Below are positions 20,966 to 31,419 of a stretch of 64,000 nt of DNA, piece after piece. How positions within the stretch are numbered: the stretch's first letter is position 1; each line of letters begins with the position of its first letter. The notes under the pieces were generated by a model. The model saw nothing but the letters and a program-made list of their open reading frames with translations, made no database searches and was not told the DNA's origin. The translations under genes and the position numbers were made by a program. This stretch comes from Enterobacteriaceae endosymbiont of Plateumaris braccata (lineage in GTDB: Bacteria > Pseudomonadota > Gammaproteobacteria > Enterobacterales > Enterobacteriaceae). Location of the stretch: the NCBI RefSeq assembly GCF_012563325.1, contig NZ_CP046232.1, positions 126,321 to 190,320 on the forward strand, in the 5' to 3' direction.

Positions 20966-23383
20966 TTAATACTTATATATTTTTTCTAATTTAATAATTT
21001 TTTTTTTAGCTAATTTAATAACTTCTGTAGGGATACCAGCTAAAGAAGCAACAAACAAACCATAATTTTTATTAATGATGCCATTTTTCAATGAATACAT
21101 AAATACAATAGATTTATTAAACTCTATAGCATCAAAAAAAACATTTTTAATTCCTTTATTTTTTAAAGATAAATTAGTTAATTCAATATAATTTGTAGAA
21201 AATAAAGTCATTGATTTTATTTTTTTTACAATATTTTCAGCACAAGCCCAAGCAATTGATAATCCATCATATGTAGATGTACCTCTTCCAATTTCATCCA
21301 TTAATACTAAACTATATTTATTAGCGTTTCTTAAAATATTTGCAGTTTCCATCATTTCTATCATAAAAGTAGATAAACCAGAAGAAATATCATCCATAGA
21401 ACCAATTCTTGTAAATATACGATCTATTGGGCCTATAATAGCTTTATCTGCAGGTATATAACTACCTATGTAAGCCATTAAAATAATTAATGCAATTTGA
21501 CGCATATAAGTACTTTTACCACCCATATTAGGACCAGTAATTATTAACATATGATTTTCAGGAGTTAACAATAAATTATTAGGAATAAATTGATCTTTAA
21601 GAATATTTTCTACAATAGGATGACGAGATTTTTCTATAAACAAACCTAACTTATTAGTAATAATAGGACATGTATAATTTAATGTTATCGATCTTTCTGC
21701 TAAATTACATAATACATCTAATTCAGATATTAATAAAACTACTTTTTGTAATTTTTTTAATTCAGGGTTGATAAAATCAAATAATTGATTATATAAAAAT
21801 TTTTCTAAAAGAAATAATTTATTTTTAGATAAAAAAACCATTTCTTGATAATTTTTTAATTCAGGAATAATATATCTATGACAATGTTTTAATGTTTGAA
21901 TTTTTAAATATTTTTTTGGTAACTTTTTAATTTTTTGATTTTTAGTTATTTGGATATAATATCCATGGATAGTATTAAATCCTATTTTTAATTTTTCTAT
22001 ATTTAATAGTTGACGTTCTTTTTTTTCTAAAGAAATTAAATATTCTTTAGAATTTTTAGATATTTTTCTTAATTTATCTAAGGTTTTATTATATCCTGTA
22101 GCAATAACATTCCCATCTTTTAATGTAGAAGATGGATTTTTTTTAATTGATTTTTCTAATAAATATTTTAATTTTTTAAATAATCCTATATCAAAAATTT
22201 TATTTTTAATATAACAATCTTCTGTAATATTTAAAATATTATGTATTTTAGGTAAAATATTAAAAGTTTTTCTTAAAGAAACTAAATCTTTAGGTTTAGC
22301 CGTTCGTAATGATAATCTTGCAATAATTCTCTCAATATCATTAATTTTAATTAATAATTTTTTAAAATCTACAAAATGTTTTTGTAATTTTGAAATACTA
22401 TTTTGACGATCAATAATAATTTTAATATTACGTATTGGAGAATGCAACCAACGTTTTAATAAACGACTACCCATTGAAGTACTAGTATAATCTAGAATAC
22501 TTATTAAAGTATTATCTTTGTTACCTGATATACTTTCTGTAATTTCAAGATTTTTTCTAGTATTCTCATCCATTATAATTTCACTAGAAGAATTTTTTAA
22601 TTTGATATTATTTATATGAGGTAAAAAAACACGTTGTGTATCTTTAACATATTGTATTAAGCATCCAGCAGCTTTAATAGCCATTGATGCTTTTTCAACA
22701 CCAAAACTCTTTAAACTTTTAGTATTAAATTGCATATTTAATTGTTGATGAGCAGTTTCAAGATCATATTCCCATATAGGTCTACGTCTAATACAATTTC
22801 TATTTTCTATTAACTTCATATAATGAAAATTTTCTGGATATAACAATTCACTAGGATTAGTTTTTTGTAATTCACCAGATATTATATCATAATTTTTACT
22901 TTCTATAATTTTAAAACTTCCAGAGCTCATATTTAAAGTTGCATATCCAAAACCATAATTTATTTCTTGCCATATAGATGCTAATAAGCTATCTTGATTA
23001 TTCTTCAATAAAATATCATCACTTACAGTACCAGGAGTAATAATACGTACAATTTTACGCTCTAATATTTTATTAGAAGTTTTATTTTTATTTGTATTAT
23101 TAATTTGTTCACAAATTGCTACAGATTCACCTAAATTAATTAGTTTAGATAAATAATTATTTAAACTATGATATGGTATTCCTGCCATCGGTATAGGTTC
23201 ATTATTTAATACGCCTCTTTTCGTTAAAACAATATTTAATATTTTTGATGCTTTTTTAGCATCTTCAAAAAACATTTCATAAAAATCACCCATACGATAA
23301 AAAAGTAAAATATTAGGATATTGATTTTTTATTTTAAAATATTGTTTCATTATAGGAGTACATTTAATATTGTTTATATTCAT
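20966..23383 (-). CDS. mutS: MutS, DNA mismatch recognition ATPase
   Basis: MutS binds mismatches and starts repair. The product has 805 aa (E. coli 853). The mismatch-binding Phe-x-Glu is in [11 protein letters not shown] near residue 30-40, Walker A is [12 protein letters not shown] near 614, and Walker B/D-loop appears as [13 protein letters not shown]. It ends soon after the ATPase domain, lacking roughly the last 50 residues that form the tetramerisation tail in E. coli; that tail is dispensable for basic repair. Upstream is the 524-base spacer to rsmH. Confidence 0.97.
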   Translation of the reverse strand: MNINNIKCTPIMKQYFKIKNQYPNILLFYRMGDFYEMFFEDAKKASKILNIVLTKRGVLNNEPIPMAGIPYHSLNNYLSKLINLGESVAICEQINNTNKNKTSNKILERKIVRIITPGTVSDDILLKNNQDSLLASIWQEINYGFGYATLNMSSGSFKIIESKNYDIISGELQKTNPSELLYPENFHYMKLIENRNCIRRRPIWEYDLETAHQQLNMQFNTKSLKSFGVEKASMAIKAAGCLIQYVKDTQRVFLPHINNIKLKNSSSEIIMDENTRKNLEITESISGNKDNTLISILDYTSTSMGSRLLKRWLHSPIRNIKIIIDRQNSISKLQKHFVDFKKLLIKINDIERIIARLSLRTAKPKDLVSLRKTFNILPKIHNILNITEDCYIKNKIFDIGLFKKLKYLLEKSIKKNPSSTLKDGNVIATGYNKTLDKLRKISKNSKEYLISLEKKERQLLNIEKLKIGFNTIHGYYIQITKNQKIKKLPKKYLKIQTLKHCHRYIIPELKNYQEMVFLSKNKLFLLEKFLYNQLFDFINPELKKLQKVVLLISELDVLCNLAERSITLNYTCPIITNKLGLFIEKSRHPIVENILKDQFIPNNLLLTPENHMLIITGPNMGGKSTYMRQIALIILMAYIGSYIPADKAIIGPIDRIFTRIGSMDDISSGLSTFMIEMMETANILRNANKYSLVLMDEIGRGTSTYDGLSIAWACAENIVKKIKSMTLFSTNYIELTNLSLKNKGIKNVFFDAIEFNKSIVFMYSLKNGIINKNYGLFVASLAGIPTEVIKLAKKKIIKLEKIYKY

Positions 23384-23907
23384 AATTAAGTAAAATTTTA
23401 TAATGTTTTATATTAAATATATAATTAAATTATATTAATAAAAAATTTTTAAGAATATTTTTTTTAAATTTATGAATTTTATTTTCAAAGTTATTTTAAA
23501 TAATATTCAAATACAATTTTTATAAAAAATAAAATAATAAATTTTATATTTTATTTAAAATAATAAAATCAGATTTTTTTAATTTTTTTATTATTAGTAA
23601 TATATTTTTTAAAAAATATTTTAATTGTTATTTATTAATATAATATATATTAAATTGATAAAATTTAAAATTAAATGTTTTATTTTATAAAAAATTTTAA
23701 ATACAACAATTTCAATATCATAATAATATAGAATATATAAATCAAAAAAATAAATGCTTTACAAAATAAATTATATAATTTTAAACTAAAAGTTTATTTT
23801 AAAATATTTTTGTAATATATACATATAATAATATATTAATAAAAATTATATTAAGTAAAATTTATTAAAAAATAAGTATTTTATTAATTAAATAATAAAT
23901 ATAAATT
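23384..23907. other. 524-base spacer mutS/rsmH, no gene recognised
   Basis: This is the largest gap in the window. It is extremely A+T rich, with long T and A runs, and I could recognise no ORF of substance, tRNA, or conserved RNA. In relatives mraZ precedes rsmH; no trace of it is readable. It must contain promoters for divergent mutS and rsmH. It is probably eroded former coding DNA. Confidence 0.5.
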
Positions 23908-24849
23908 ATGATAAAACATATACCGGTTATGTTAAAAGAATCTATTAATAGTCTAAATGTAAAAAAAAACGGAATTTATATAGATGCTACATATGGATGT
24001 GGAGGTCATACAAAATTAATTTTATCTAAATTAGGAGAAAAAGGTCGTATATACGCAGTAGATTGTGATATAAAAACAATACTTTTTAATAAAATTATTG
24101 ATAAACGTATTATATACATAAATGAAAAATTTTCTAATTTAATAAATATTTTAGATTCTAAAGTATTGGGCACAATAGATGGAATTTTATTTGACTTAGG
24201 TTTTTCCTCTTTTCAATTAAATGATCCCAAAAGAGGTTTTTCTTTTATATCTAATGGTCCTTTAGATATGCGTTTTAATCAAAGTAATGGAATAACTGCT
24301 GCTCAATGGATTCAAAAAGTTAGTAAAGATAAATTATCTTACGTATTAAAAAAATATGGTGAAGAAAAATTTGCTAAAAAAATAGCATGTAATATTAAAC
24401 AATATATTAAAAAAAATAAATTAAATAATACTATCGATTTAAGCAAATTAATATGTTCTATTGTATATAAATTTAAAAAAAATAAAAAAAAATATAAACA
24501 TCCAGCAACAAGATCATTTCAAGCAATAAGAATTTTTATTAATAAAGAATTAGAAGAACTTAAAAAAGCTTTGTATAATTCATTAAGAATATTAAAAAAA
24601 GGAGGTATAATATCTGTAATTAGTTTTCATTCATTAGAAGATCGTATTATAAAAAAATTTATGAAAATGCACAGTATAAATAATGATAAATATCATTTTG
24701 GTGTACCCTTAACCGAAAAAGAAATAAATAATTTATCTAAAAAAAATTATAAATTAAAAATAATTAATAGAATATTTCCTAACCCTAAAGAAATTTATAA
24801 TAATCCTAGATCAAGAAGTGCAATATTACGTGTAGGACAAAAAATATAA
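23908..24849 (+). CDS. rsmH: RsmH (MraW), 16S rRNA m4C1402 methyltransferase
   Basis: RsmH N4-methylates C1402 in the ribosomal P-site. The product has 313 aa, as in E. coli. The SAM-binding loop is DATYGCGGHTKLIL near residue 23-36; other signatures are LGFSSFQLNDPKRGFSF, KHPATRSFQAIRI and ISFHSLEDRIIKKF. It opens the remnant dcw cluster. The next two genes of the ancestral order, ftsL and ftsI, are missing: only 91 bases separate it from murE. Confidence 0.97.
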   Translation: MIKHIPVMLKESINSLNVKKNGIYIDATYGCGGHTKLILSKLGEKGRIYAVDCDIKTILFNKIIDKRIIYINEKFSNLINILDSKVLGTIDGILFDLGFSSFQLNDPKRGFSFISNGPLDMRFNQSNGITAAQWIQKVSKDKLSYVLKKYGEEKFAKKIACNIKQYIKKNKLNNTIDLSKLICSIVYKFKKNKKKYKHPATRSFQAIRIFINKELEELKKALYNSLRILKKGGIISVISFHSLEDRIIKKFMKMHSINNDKYHFGVPLTEKEINNLSKKNYKLKIINRIFPNPKEIYNNPRSRSAILRVGQKI

Positions 24850-24940
24850 AATTTTATTATATTATTTTTTATCTTTTATATATTCATAATATGAATATAA
24901 TTTAATAAAATTTAAAACAGATATTTTATAAGGTATAAAA

Positions 24941-26452
24941 TTGAACAATTATAGTTTAAGTTTATTAGAATTATTAGATAATTATATAAATAATTACACA
25001 TTACCTAATATTTTAATAAAAAAAATAGTTTTAGATAGTCGACAAATTGAGGGTAAAAATTGTTTATTTTTAGCTATTAAAGGTCATAAATTAGACGGTA
25101 GAATTTTTATAGATGATGCTATTAAAAATGGAGCTGTTGCTATTATTACTGAAAATAACAATAAATTACAACCTTATAATATAATTTTTAAAAAAAATAT
25201 TCCTATAATTTTTCTATCAAATTTACAAGAAAAAATTTCTTTTTTTGCAGGAAAATTATATAATAATCCTAGTTATAAAATACCTGTTATTGGAATTACA
25301 GGAACTAATGGAAAAACAAGTGTTACTAGTTTTTTGATGCAATGGATTAACTTATTAGGGAAAAAAGCAGCAATTTGTAGTACATTAGGAAATGGTTTTT
25401 ATAATAATTTAGTATCTACTAATAATACAACAGATTCTGCTATTGAAATTCAATATAAATTAAAAACTTTTATAGAACAAAAAGCAGATATAGTTATTAT
25501 AGAAATTTCTTCACATGGGTTAAATCAAAGTAGAATTTCTAGTTTAAAATTTGAAGTAGGAATTTTTACAAATTTAAGTAGAGATCATTTAGATTATCAT
25601 TTGAATATGAAAGATTATGAGTTAACTAAATGGAAATTTTTTTCTGAACATAAAATCAAAAAAAATATTATAAATATTGATGATATTGTGGGATATAATT
25701 GGTTTAAAAAATTATCTTATAACAAAACTATTGCTGTTACTACTAAAAAAAATATTTATGTAAAAAACAATTTATATTTTAAGGTTACTAAAATAAATTT
25801 TTTTAAAACCAATACTATTATTGAATTTAATTCAAGTTGGGGTAAAGGAATTATTCAAATATTTTTGATTGGATATTTTAATGTAATTAATATCATTTTA
25901 AGTATAACTACATTATTAACTTTAAATTTTTCTTTAAAAGATCTTATAAACACTTCTACTAAATTACATTCTGTTTATGGAAGAATGGAAATATTGCCTT
26001 TGTATAAAAATTATCCAACAATTATCATTGATTATGCACATACTCCTGATGCATTAAAAAATGTACTTTTGACTATTAAATTATATTGTAAAAATAAAAT
26101 ATGGTGTATATTTGGGTGTGGTGGAGAAAGAGATATTGGAAAGCGTTCAATTATGGGCATTATTGCAAAAAATATCTCAGATATTGTAATTATCACTACT
26201 GATAATCCTAGATCAGAAAATATAATAAATATTATTAATGATATTACAAAAGAATATAAAAATAAAAATAATTTACATATAATTTTAAATAGATTAGAAG
26301 CAATACATTACGCAATAAATAATGCTGATAAAAATGATACTATACTTATAGCAGGTAAAGGTCATGAACAATATCAAATTATTGGAAATAAAATTTTTAA
26401 TTATTCTGATTATGATGTTGTTAATAATTTTTTTAAAAAAAATATCTCATGA
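24941..26452 (+). CDS. murE: MurE, UDP-MurNAc-tripeptide synthetase (meso-diaminopimelate adding)
   Basis: MurE adds the third stem-peptide residue. The product has 503 aa (E. coli 495). The best start is a TTG at 24941 with an AAGG ribosome site about 9 bases upstream; it gives an N-terminus matching the family. ATP loop GITGTNGKTSVTSF near residue 117, carbamylated-lysine region, YGRMEI, and DNPRSE near 426, the motif that selects meso-diaminopimelate rather than lysine. It overlaps murF by 4 bases (ATGA). Confidence 0.96.
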   Translation: MNNYSLSLLELLDNYINNYTLPNILIKKIVLDSRQIEGKNCLFLAIKGHKLDGRIFIDDAIKNGAVAIITENNNKLQPYNIIFKKNIPIIFLSNLQEKISFFAGKLYNNPSYKIPVIGITGTNGKTSVTSFLMQWINLLGKKAAICSTLGNGFYNNLVSTNNTTDSAIEIQYKLKTFIEQKADIVIIEISSHGLNQSRISSLKFEVGIFTNLSRDHLDYHLNMKDYELTKWKFFSEHKIKKNIINIDDIVGYNWFKKLSYNKTIAVTTKKNIYVKNNLYFKVTKINFFKTNTIIEFNSSWGKGIIQIFLIGYFNVINIILSITTLLTLNFSLKDLINTSTKLHSVYGRMEILPLYKNYPTIIIDYAHTPDALKNVLLTIKLYCKNKIWCIFGCGGERDIGKRSIMGIIAKNISDIVIITTDNPRSENIINIINDITKEYKNKNNLHIILNRLEAIHYAINNADKNDTILIAGKGHEQYQIIGNKIFNYSDYDVVNNFFKKNIS

Positions 26453-27816
26453 ATGAAATAATTAATTTAAAAAAGTTAACAAAAATTGTTAATGGTAAAT
26501 TAATTGGAGAAAATATTGATATATTAAATTTTTCTATAAATAGCAAAAAAATTGATTTTAAATGTTTATTTATTGCTATTCGTGGAAAAAATTTTGATGG
26601 ACATAATTTTGTTCAAGATGCTATAAATAATGGAGCATTAGCTGTAATTGTTAATAAATATTTACAAATTTCAATACCTCAAATAATTGTATTTGATACA
26701 ATTATTAGTTTAGGCAAAATTAGTTTATGGAAAAGATTACAATCAAAATCTCATTTTATAGGAATAACAGGTTCATCTGGTAAAACATCTGTTAAAGAAA
26801 TGACTGTATCAATATTAAAAAATATTGGAAAGATATTATTTACTAAAGATAATATGAATAATATTATTGGAGTATCTTTAACTTTATTAAATTTAAATAG
26901 TCAACATAAATATATAATTATTGAATTAGGAGGTAATAATTTAAGTGATATTAAATATTCAAGTAATTTAGTTAGACCTAATACTGCTATAATTAATAAT
27001 ATATCAGTATCTCATTTAGAGGGATTTAAATCTTTTGAAAATATTGTTAGATGTAAAAGTCATATATTTCAATATTTATTAAATAGTGATAGAGCTATTA
27101 TTAATTTTGATGATGTAAATCATAAAAAAATTTTATATAAATTAATTAATAAAAAAAAATGGACATTTTCTATAAAAAATCATAATGCTAATTTTTTTAC
27201 TAGTAATCTAAAAATTTTACAAAACAAAATTTGTTTTAATTTACATACACCAATAGGAAAAATATTTATTAATTTATTTATTATTGGTGGATTACATAAT
27301 GTAAGTAATGCATTAGCTGCATCGGCACTTTCATTATCTGCAGGTGCTTCTTTAGATGATATATCTAAAGGTTTAGCTAGTTTTAGATCAATATCTGGTA
27401 GGCTTTCCCCTATAAAATTAGGATATAATAAATTGATTTTAAATGATACATATAACGCTAATCCTCAATCAGTTATAGCAGCTATTAACGTTCTTAAAAA
27501 AATGAATGGAAAAAAAATTTTGGTTATTGGAGATATGATGGAATTAGGTTCATATTCATTTTTTTATCATAATCAAATTAAAAATTTTATTTTAAAATCT
27601 AATTTAGATTTTGTTTTAAGTATTGGTTTATATAGTAAATATATTACAAAATATAATAATAATTTTGAATATTTTTTAAATAAAAAAAAATTAATAACAC
27701 GATTAATTAAAATATTAACTAATTTAAATAATTTTACTATATTATTTAAAGGATCAAGAAAAGCTCAAGTAGAAGTTTTAATAAATATGTTATTAAAACA
27801 GGAGCAATTTAAATGA
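26449..27816 (+). CDS. murF: MurF, UDP-MurNAc-tripeptide-D-Ala-D-Ala ligase
   Basis: MurF attaches D-Ala-D-Ala to complete the pentapeptide. The product has 455 aa (E. coli 452). It shows FIGITGSSGKTSVKEM near residue 103, NMNNIIGVSLTLL, ELGGNNLSDI, the Mur-ligase arginine in SISGRLSP, and LNDTYNANPQS. It overlaps murE upstream and mraY downstream by 4 bases each, so translation is probably coupled along murE-murF-mraY. Confidence 0.96.
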   Translation: MNEIINLKKLTKIVNGKLIGENIDILNFSINSKKIDFKCLFIAIRGKNFDGHNFVQDAINNGALAVIVNKYLQISIPQIIVFDTIISLGKISLWKRLQSKSHFIGITGSSGKTSVKEMTVSILKNIGKILFTKDNMNNIIGVSLTLLNLNSQHKYIIIELGGNNLSDIKYSSNLVRPNTAIINNISVSHLEGFKSFENIVRCKSHIFQYLLNSDRAIINFDDVNHKKILYKLINKKKWTFSIKNHNANFFTSNLKILQNKICFNLHTPIGKIFINLFIIGGLHNVSNALAASALSLSAGASLDDISKGLASFRSISGRLSPIKLGYNKLILNDTYNANPQSVIAAINVLKKMNGKKILVIGDMMELGSYSFFYHNQIKNFILKSNLDFVLSIGLYSKYITKYNNNFEYFLNKKKLITRLIKILTNLNNFTILFKGSRKAQVEVLINMLLKQEQFK

Positions 27817-28898
27817 TTTTAATATTAGCTAAATATTTAAAATTTTATTTTCAAATATCTAATTTTCTTATTAGTTTTACTTTGCGTGCTATTATTAGTC
27901 TTTTAACATCTTTTATTATTTCATTGTGTATTACTCCATATTTTATTACTTTTTTTCAAAAAAAAAATTTTTCTCAAGTAATACGATTAGATGGTCCAAA
28001 ATCTCATTTAAAAAAAAAAAATATTCCTACCATGGGTGGTATTATAATATTAATATCATTTATTACTTCAGTATTATTTTGGTCAGACTTATATAATCCA
28101 TACTTATGGTATGTATTAACGATAATATTATTTTATGCATTAATTGGTTTTATTGATGATTTTTATAAAATAATATTAGATAATTCTATTGGTTTAACAA
28201 TTTCTAAAAAAATTTTTTTACAAACAATTATAACAATAATAATTGTTACATTATTTTATGTAAATAATACAGAAAAATCTGCATTACAATTTATAATTCC
28301 ATTTTTTAAACATATAAAAATTTATTTAAATTTTATTACATATTTAATAATTTCTTATCTAATTATATTATGGATTAGTAATTCTGTAAATTTAACAGAT
28401 GGTTTAGATGGTATGGCTATTATTTCAGTAATATTAATTGTTTTTGGTTTAGCTCTATTATCATATATTACAGGAGATATACAATATTCTAAATATTTTA
28501 ATTTACCATATTTAAAATATACAAAAGAATTAGTAATTATATGTACTGCTATTATTGGTTCAGGATTAGGTTTCCTGTGGTTTAATACATATCCAGCAAC
28601 TATATTTATGGGAGATATAGGATCATTATCTTTAGGAAGTGCTATAGGTATAATTACTATATTAATAAGACAAGAAATATTATTACTAATAATGGGTGGA
28701 ATATTTTTATTGGAATCATTATCGGTTATAATACAAGTTTTTTTTTATAAATATAAAAAATATCGTGTATTTCTTATGGCACCTATACATCATCATTTTG
28801 AATTAAAAGGATATCCAGAATCTCATATTGTTGCTAGATTTGGAATTATATCATTAATATTATTATTGATTACTTTATCAATATTAAAGGTATGCTAA
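27813..28898 (+). CDS. mraY: MraY, phospho-MurNAc-pentapeptide transferase
   Basis: MraY links the MurNAc-pentapeptide to undecaprenyl phosphate, giving lipid I in the inner membrane. The product has 361 aa (E. coli 360) with about ten hydrophobic segments. Catalytic aspartates lie in IGFIDDFYK near residue 115 and NLTDGLDGMA near 195; the magnesium/nucleotide region FMGDIGSLSLG and the histidine loop APIHHHFELKG are intact. A 12-base A tract (28010-28021) lies inside the coding region. The end overlaps the murD start by 7 bases. Confidence 0.97.
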   Translation: MILILAKYLKFYFQISNFLISFTLRAIISLLTSFIISLCITPYFITFFQKKNFSQVIRLDGPKSHLKKKNIPTMGGIIILISFITSVLFWSDLYNPYLWYVLTIILFYALIGFIDDFYKIILDNSIGLTISKKIFLQTIITIIIVTLFYVNNTEKSALQFIIPFFKHIKIYLNFITYLIISYLIILWISNSVNLTDGLDGMAIISVILIVFGLALLSYITGDIQYSKYFNLPYLKYTKELVIICTAIIGSGLGFLWFNTYPATIFMGDIGSLSLGSAIGIITILIRQEILLLIMGGIFLLESLSVIIQVFFYKYKKYRVFLMAPIHHHFELKGYPESHIVARFGIISLILLLITLSILKVC

Positions 28899-30205
28899 TA
28901 AATATGACTAAAAAAGTATTAATTATAGGTTTAGGAGTTACTGGTTTTTCATGTATTAAATTTTTTATTAAACAGGGAATTATACCATATGTTATGGATA
29001 GTAGAACTAATCCTCCTTTTATAAAAAAAATACCATCTTCAGTTAAATATTGTGTTGGGTATTTGAATAAAGATTGGATTTTAACAGCTAGTTTAATTGT
29101 TATTAGTCCAGGTATTTCTTTATTTCATCCATTATTAAAAGATGCTGCAAAAAAAGGAATAAAAATAATAGGAGATATTGAATTATTCTATAATTCAACA
29201 AAAACTCCTATTATTGCTATTACAGGTACTAATGGTAAAAGTACAGTTACTAATATGATAGGTAAAATTATAAATAATTATTATAGTGCAGGTATTGGAG
29301 GAAATATTGGATGTCCAGTATTAGATTTATTATCTAATTTTCAAAATTTTTATATAATAGAATTATCTAGTTTTCAATTAGAAACTGTAAAAAAATTTAA
29401 GCCATTTATTTCTGTTATACTAAATATTTCATCTGATCATATGGATCGCTATCCTTTAGGAATCAAACAATATCAAGAAACAAAATTAAAAATTTATAAA
29501 AATTCTTCTATATGTATATATAATGCTAATGATTTTTTAACATATCCTAATAATTTACAAATACATCAACAATATATTAGTTTTGGTATAAATAAAGGAA
29601 AATATCAATTATATAAAAATCAAAATAATAATTATTTAAAAATTAATAATGATATAATTTTAAATTTTAATCATACAAAACTACTAGGAACACATAATTA
29701 TGTTAATGCTTTAGCTGTATTAGCTATAGCAGATATATTACATATACCTAGAAAAATATCTTTAAAATATATCTGTAATTATGAATTAAATAATCATACA
29801 TTACAAATTATACATAGAAAAAATGGAGTGATTTGGATTAATGATTCTAAATCTACTAATGTAAATAGTACAAAAGCAGCTTTAAATTTTTTAGGTAAAG
29901 ATAAAAGAATATGGTTATTATTAGGAGGATATGATAAAAATTGTGAATTTCATTTATTAAAAAAATATTTAATGAATAATAAAATTCATATTTATTGTTT
30001 TGGATTAGCTAGTAAAAAAATAATGTCTTTATATCCTAAAGCAATACTAGTAAGAACTATGGCCGATGCTATAAAAAATATTTCAAAACTATTAAAATAT
30101 GGTGATATAGTTTTATTATCTCCAGCATGTTCTAGTATTGATCAATTTAAAAATTTTAAAGATCGAGGTATAAAATTTATTGAATTAGTTAAACAAAATA
30201 ATTAA
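28892..30205 (+). CDS. murD: MurD, UDP-MurNAc-L-alanine-D-glutamate ligase
   Basis: MurD adds D-glutamate to UDP-MurNAc-Ala. The product has 437 aa (E. coli 438). ATG at 28892 overlaps mraY; a second ATG at 28904 is also possible. AITGTNGKSTVTNM near residue 109, ELSSFQLET, SSDHMDRYP, GTHNYVNALA and INDSKSTN are intact. The Mur-ligase invariant arginine, in PHRFE in E. coli (R302), is replaced: the sequence reads NHTLQ, with codon ACA at 29798-29800 one base from AGA. The next ancestral gene, ftsW, is missing (124-base gap). Confidence 0.96.
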   Translation: MLINMTKKVLIIGLGVTGFSCIKFFIKQGIIPYVMDSRTNPPFIKKIPSSVKYCVGYLNKDWILTASLIVISPGISLFHPLLKDAAKKGIKIIGDIELFYNSTKTPIIAITGTNGKSTVTNMIGKIINNYYSAGIGGNIGCPVLDLLSNFQNFYIIELSSFQLETVKKFKPFISVILNISSDHMDRYPLGIKQYQETKLKIYKNSSICIYNANDFLTYPNNLQIHQQYISFGINKGKYQLYKNQNNNYLKINNDIILNFNHTKLLGTHNYVNALAVLAIADILHIPRKISLKYICNYELNNHTLQIIHRKNGVIWINDSKSTNVNSTKAALNFLGKDKRIWLLLGGYDKNCEFHLLKKYLMNNKIHIYCFGLASKKIMSLYPKAILVRTMADAIKNISKLLKYGDIVLLSPACSSIDQFKNFKDRGIKFIELVKQNN

Positions 30206-30329
30206 AATATTATTCATAAAAGTAATATTTTTAATAATTAAAAATATTCAAATGTTTTAATTTAATTAATTTAAATTATGATAGAATTATGTTCTTGTTT
30301 AATTGATTTAAAATTATATAAATAATAAA

Positions 30330-31388
30330 ATGTCTAAAAGAATTATTATAGTATCTGGTGGAACAGGTGGACATATTTATCCTGCTCTTAATATAGCGTA
30401 TAAACTAATAGAAAAAGGATGGGATGTTCGTTGGATAGGATCAATTGATAGAATGGAAGCAGAAATTATTCCTAAAAAAAAAATTAAAATTTATTTAATT
30501 AAATTTTTAAAATTTAAAAAAAAAAATATTTGGTCAAAAATAATTACCCTATTTAAATTAATAAAACCTATGTATAAAACTATTTTAATTTATAAATCTT
30601 ATAAACCTAATATAGTTTTAGCTATGGGTAGTTATATATCAGGACCAAGTGGAATAGCAGCATGGTTATGTGGTATTCCATTAATAATCCATGAACAAAA
30701 TAGTATTCCAGGTTTTACTAATAATTTTTTATCAAAAATATCTAAAAAAAGTATGCAAGCATACCCTCATACATTTAAAAATGGTATATTGGTTGGTAAT
30801 CCTTTAAGTAAAGAAATAACTAAATTATCTTTATGTAAAAAAAAATTTTTAAAAAATAATAATCCATTACACTTACTAATTATGGGTGGTAGTCAAGGAT
30901 CTAATATAATAAATTCTATAGGAATAAATTTAGCAAAAATTTTAAAAAATAAAGTAATAATATTACATCAAGTAGGTAAAGGTAATTTAAAGGATATTTC
31001 TTTATCTTTTCTAAATAAAAATGAAAAAAAATTTTATTTTATTACAGAATATATTTATAAAATACATTATGCATACAAGTGGGCAGATATTATTATTAGT
31101 AGATCAGGTGCTATGACTGTAAGTGAAATTTCTGCTATAGGATTACCAGCTATTTTTATACCTTTTAAACATAAAGATAATCAACAATATTTTAATGCAT
31201 TAAGATTAAAACAAATTGGTGCAGCAGAAATTTTTGATCAAGATAATATAAATATTCATAATATTATAAATGTTTTATTATCTTGGAATAAACAAATGTT
31301 AATACAAATTTCAAAAAAATCTCGTAGTGTTTCTTTAATTAATTCTACAGAATTAATTTATAAAGAAATAAATGAATATTTCAATTAA
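30330..31388 (+). CDS. murG: MurG, lipid II-forming GlcNAc transferase
   Basis: MurG transfers GlcNAc to lipid I on the inner face of the membrane to make lipid II. The product has 352 aa (E. coli 355). The donor-binding glycine loop VSGGTGGHIYPALN starts near residue 8; GSYISGPSG, the HEQNSIPG loop near 125, MGGSQGSN near 190 and the UDP-binding region with RSGAMTVSE and PFKHKDNQQ are family signatures. The GT-B fold is complete. An 11-base A run at 30516-30526 falls inside the gene. Confidence 0.97.
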   Translation: MSKRIIIVSGGTGGHIYPALNIAYKLIEKGWDVRWIGSIDRMEAEIIPKKKIKIYLIKFLKFKKKNIWSKIITLFKLIKPMYKTILIYKSYKPNIVLAMGSYISGPSGIAAWLCGIPLIIHEQNSIPGFTNNFLSKISKKSMQAYPHTFKNGILVGNPLSKEITKLSLCKKKFLKNNNPLHLLIMGGSQGSNIINSIGINLAKILKNKVIILHQVGKGNLKDISLSFLNKNEKKFYFITEYIYKIHYAYKWADIIISRSGAMTVSEISAIGLPAIFIPFKHKDNQQYFNALRLKQIGAAEIFDQDNINIHNIINVLLSWNKQMLIQISKKSRSVSLINSTELIYKEINEYFN

Positions 31389-31419
31389 TTGTAATTATCT
31401 ATAATATAAAATTAAATAT

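Noticed and set aside
23384..23907. Remnant of mraZ
   Set aside because: No readable stretch resembling MraZ in any frame; only position suggests it.
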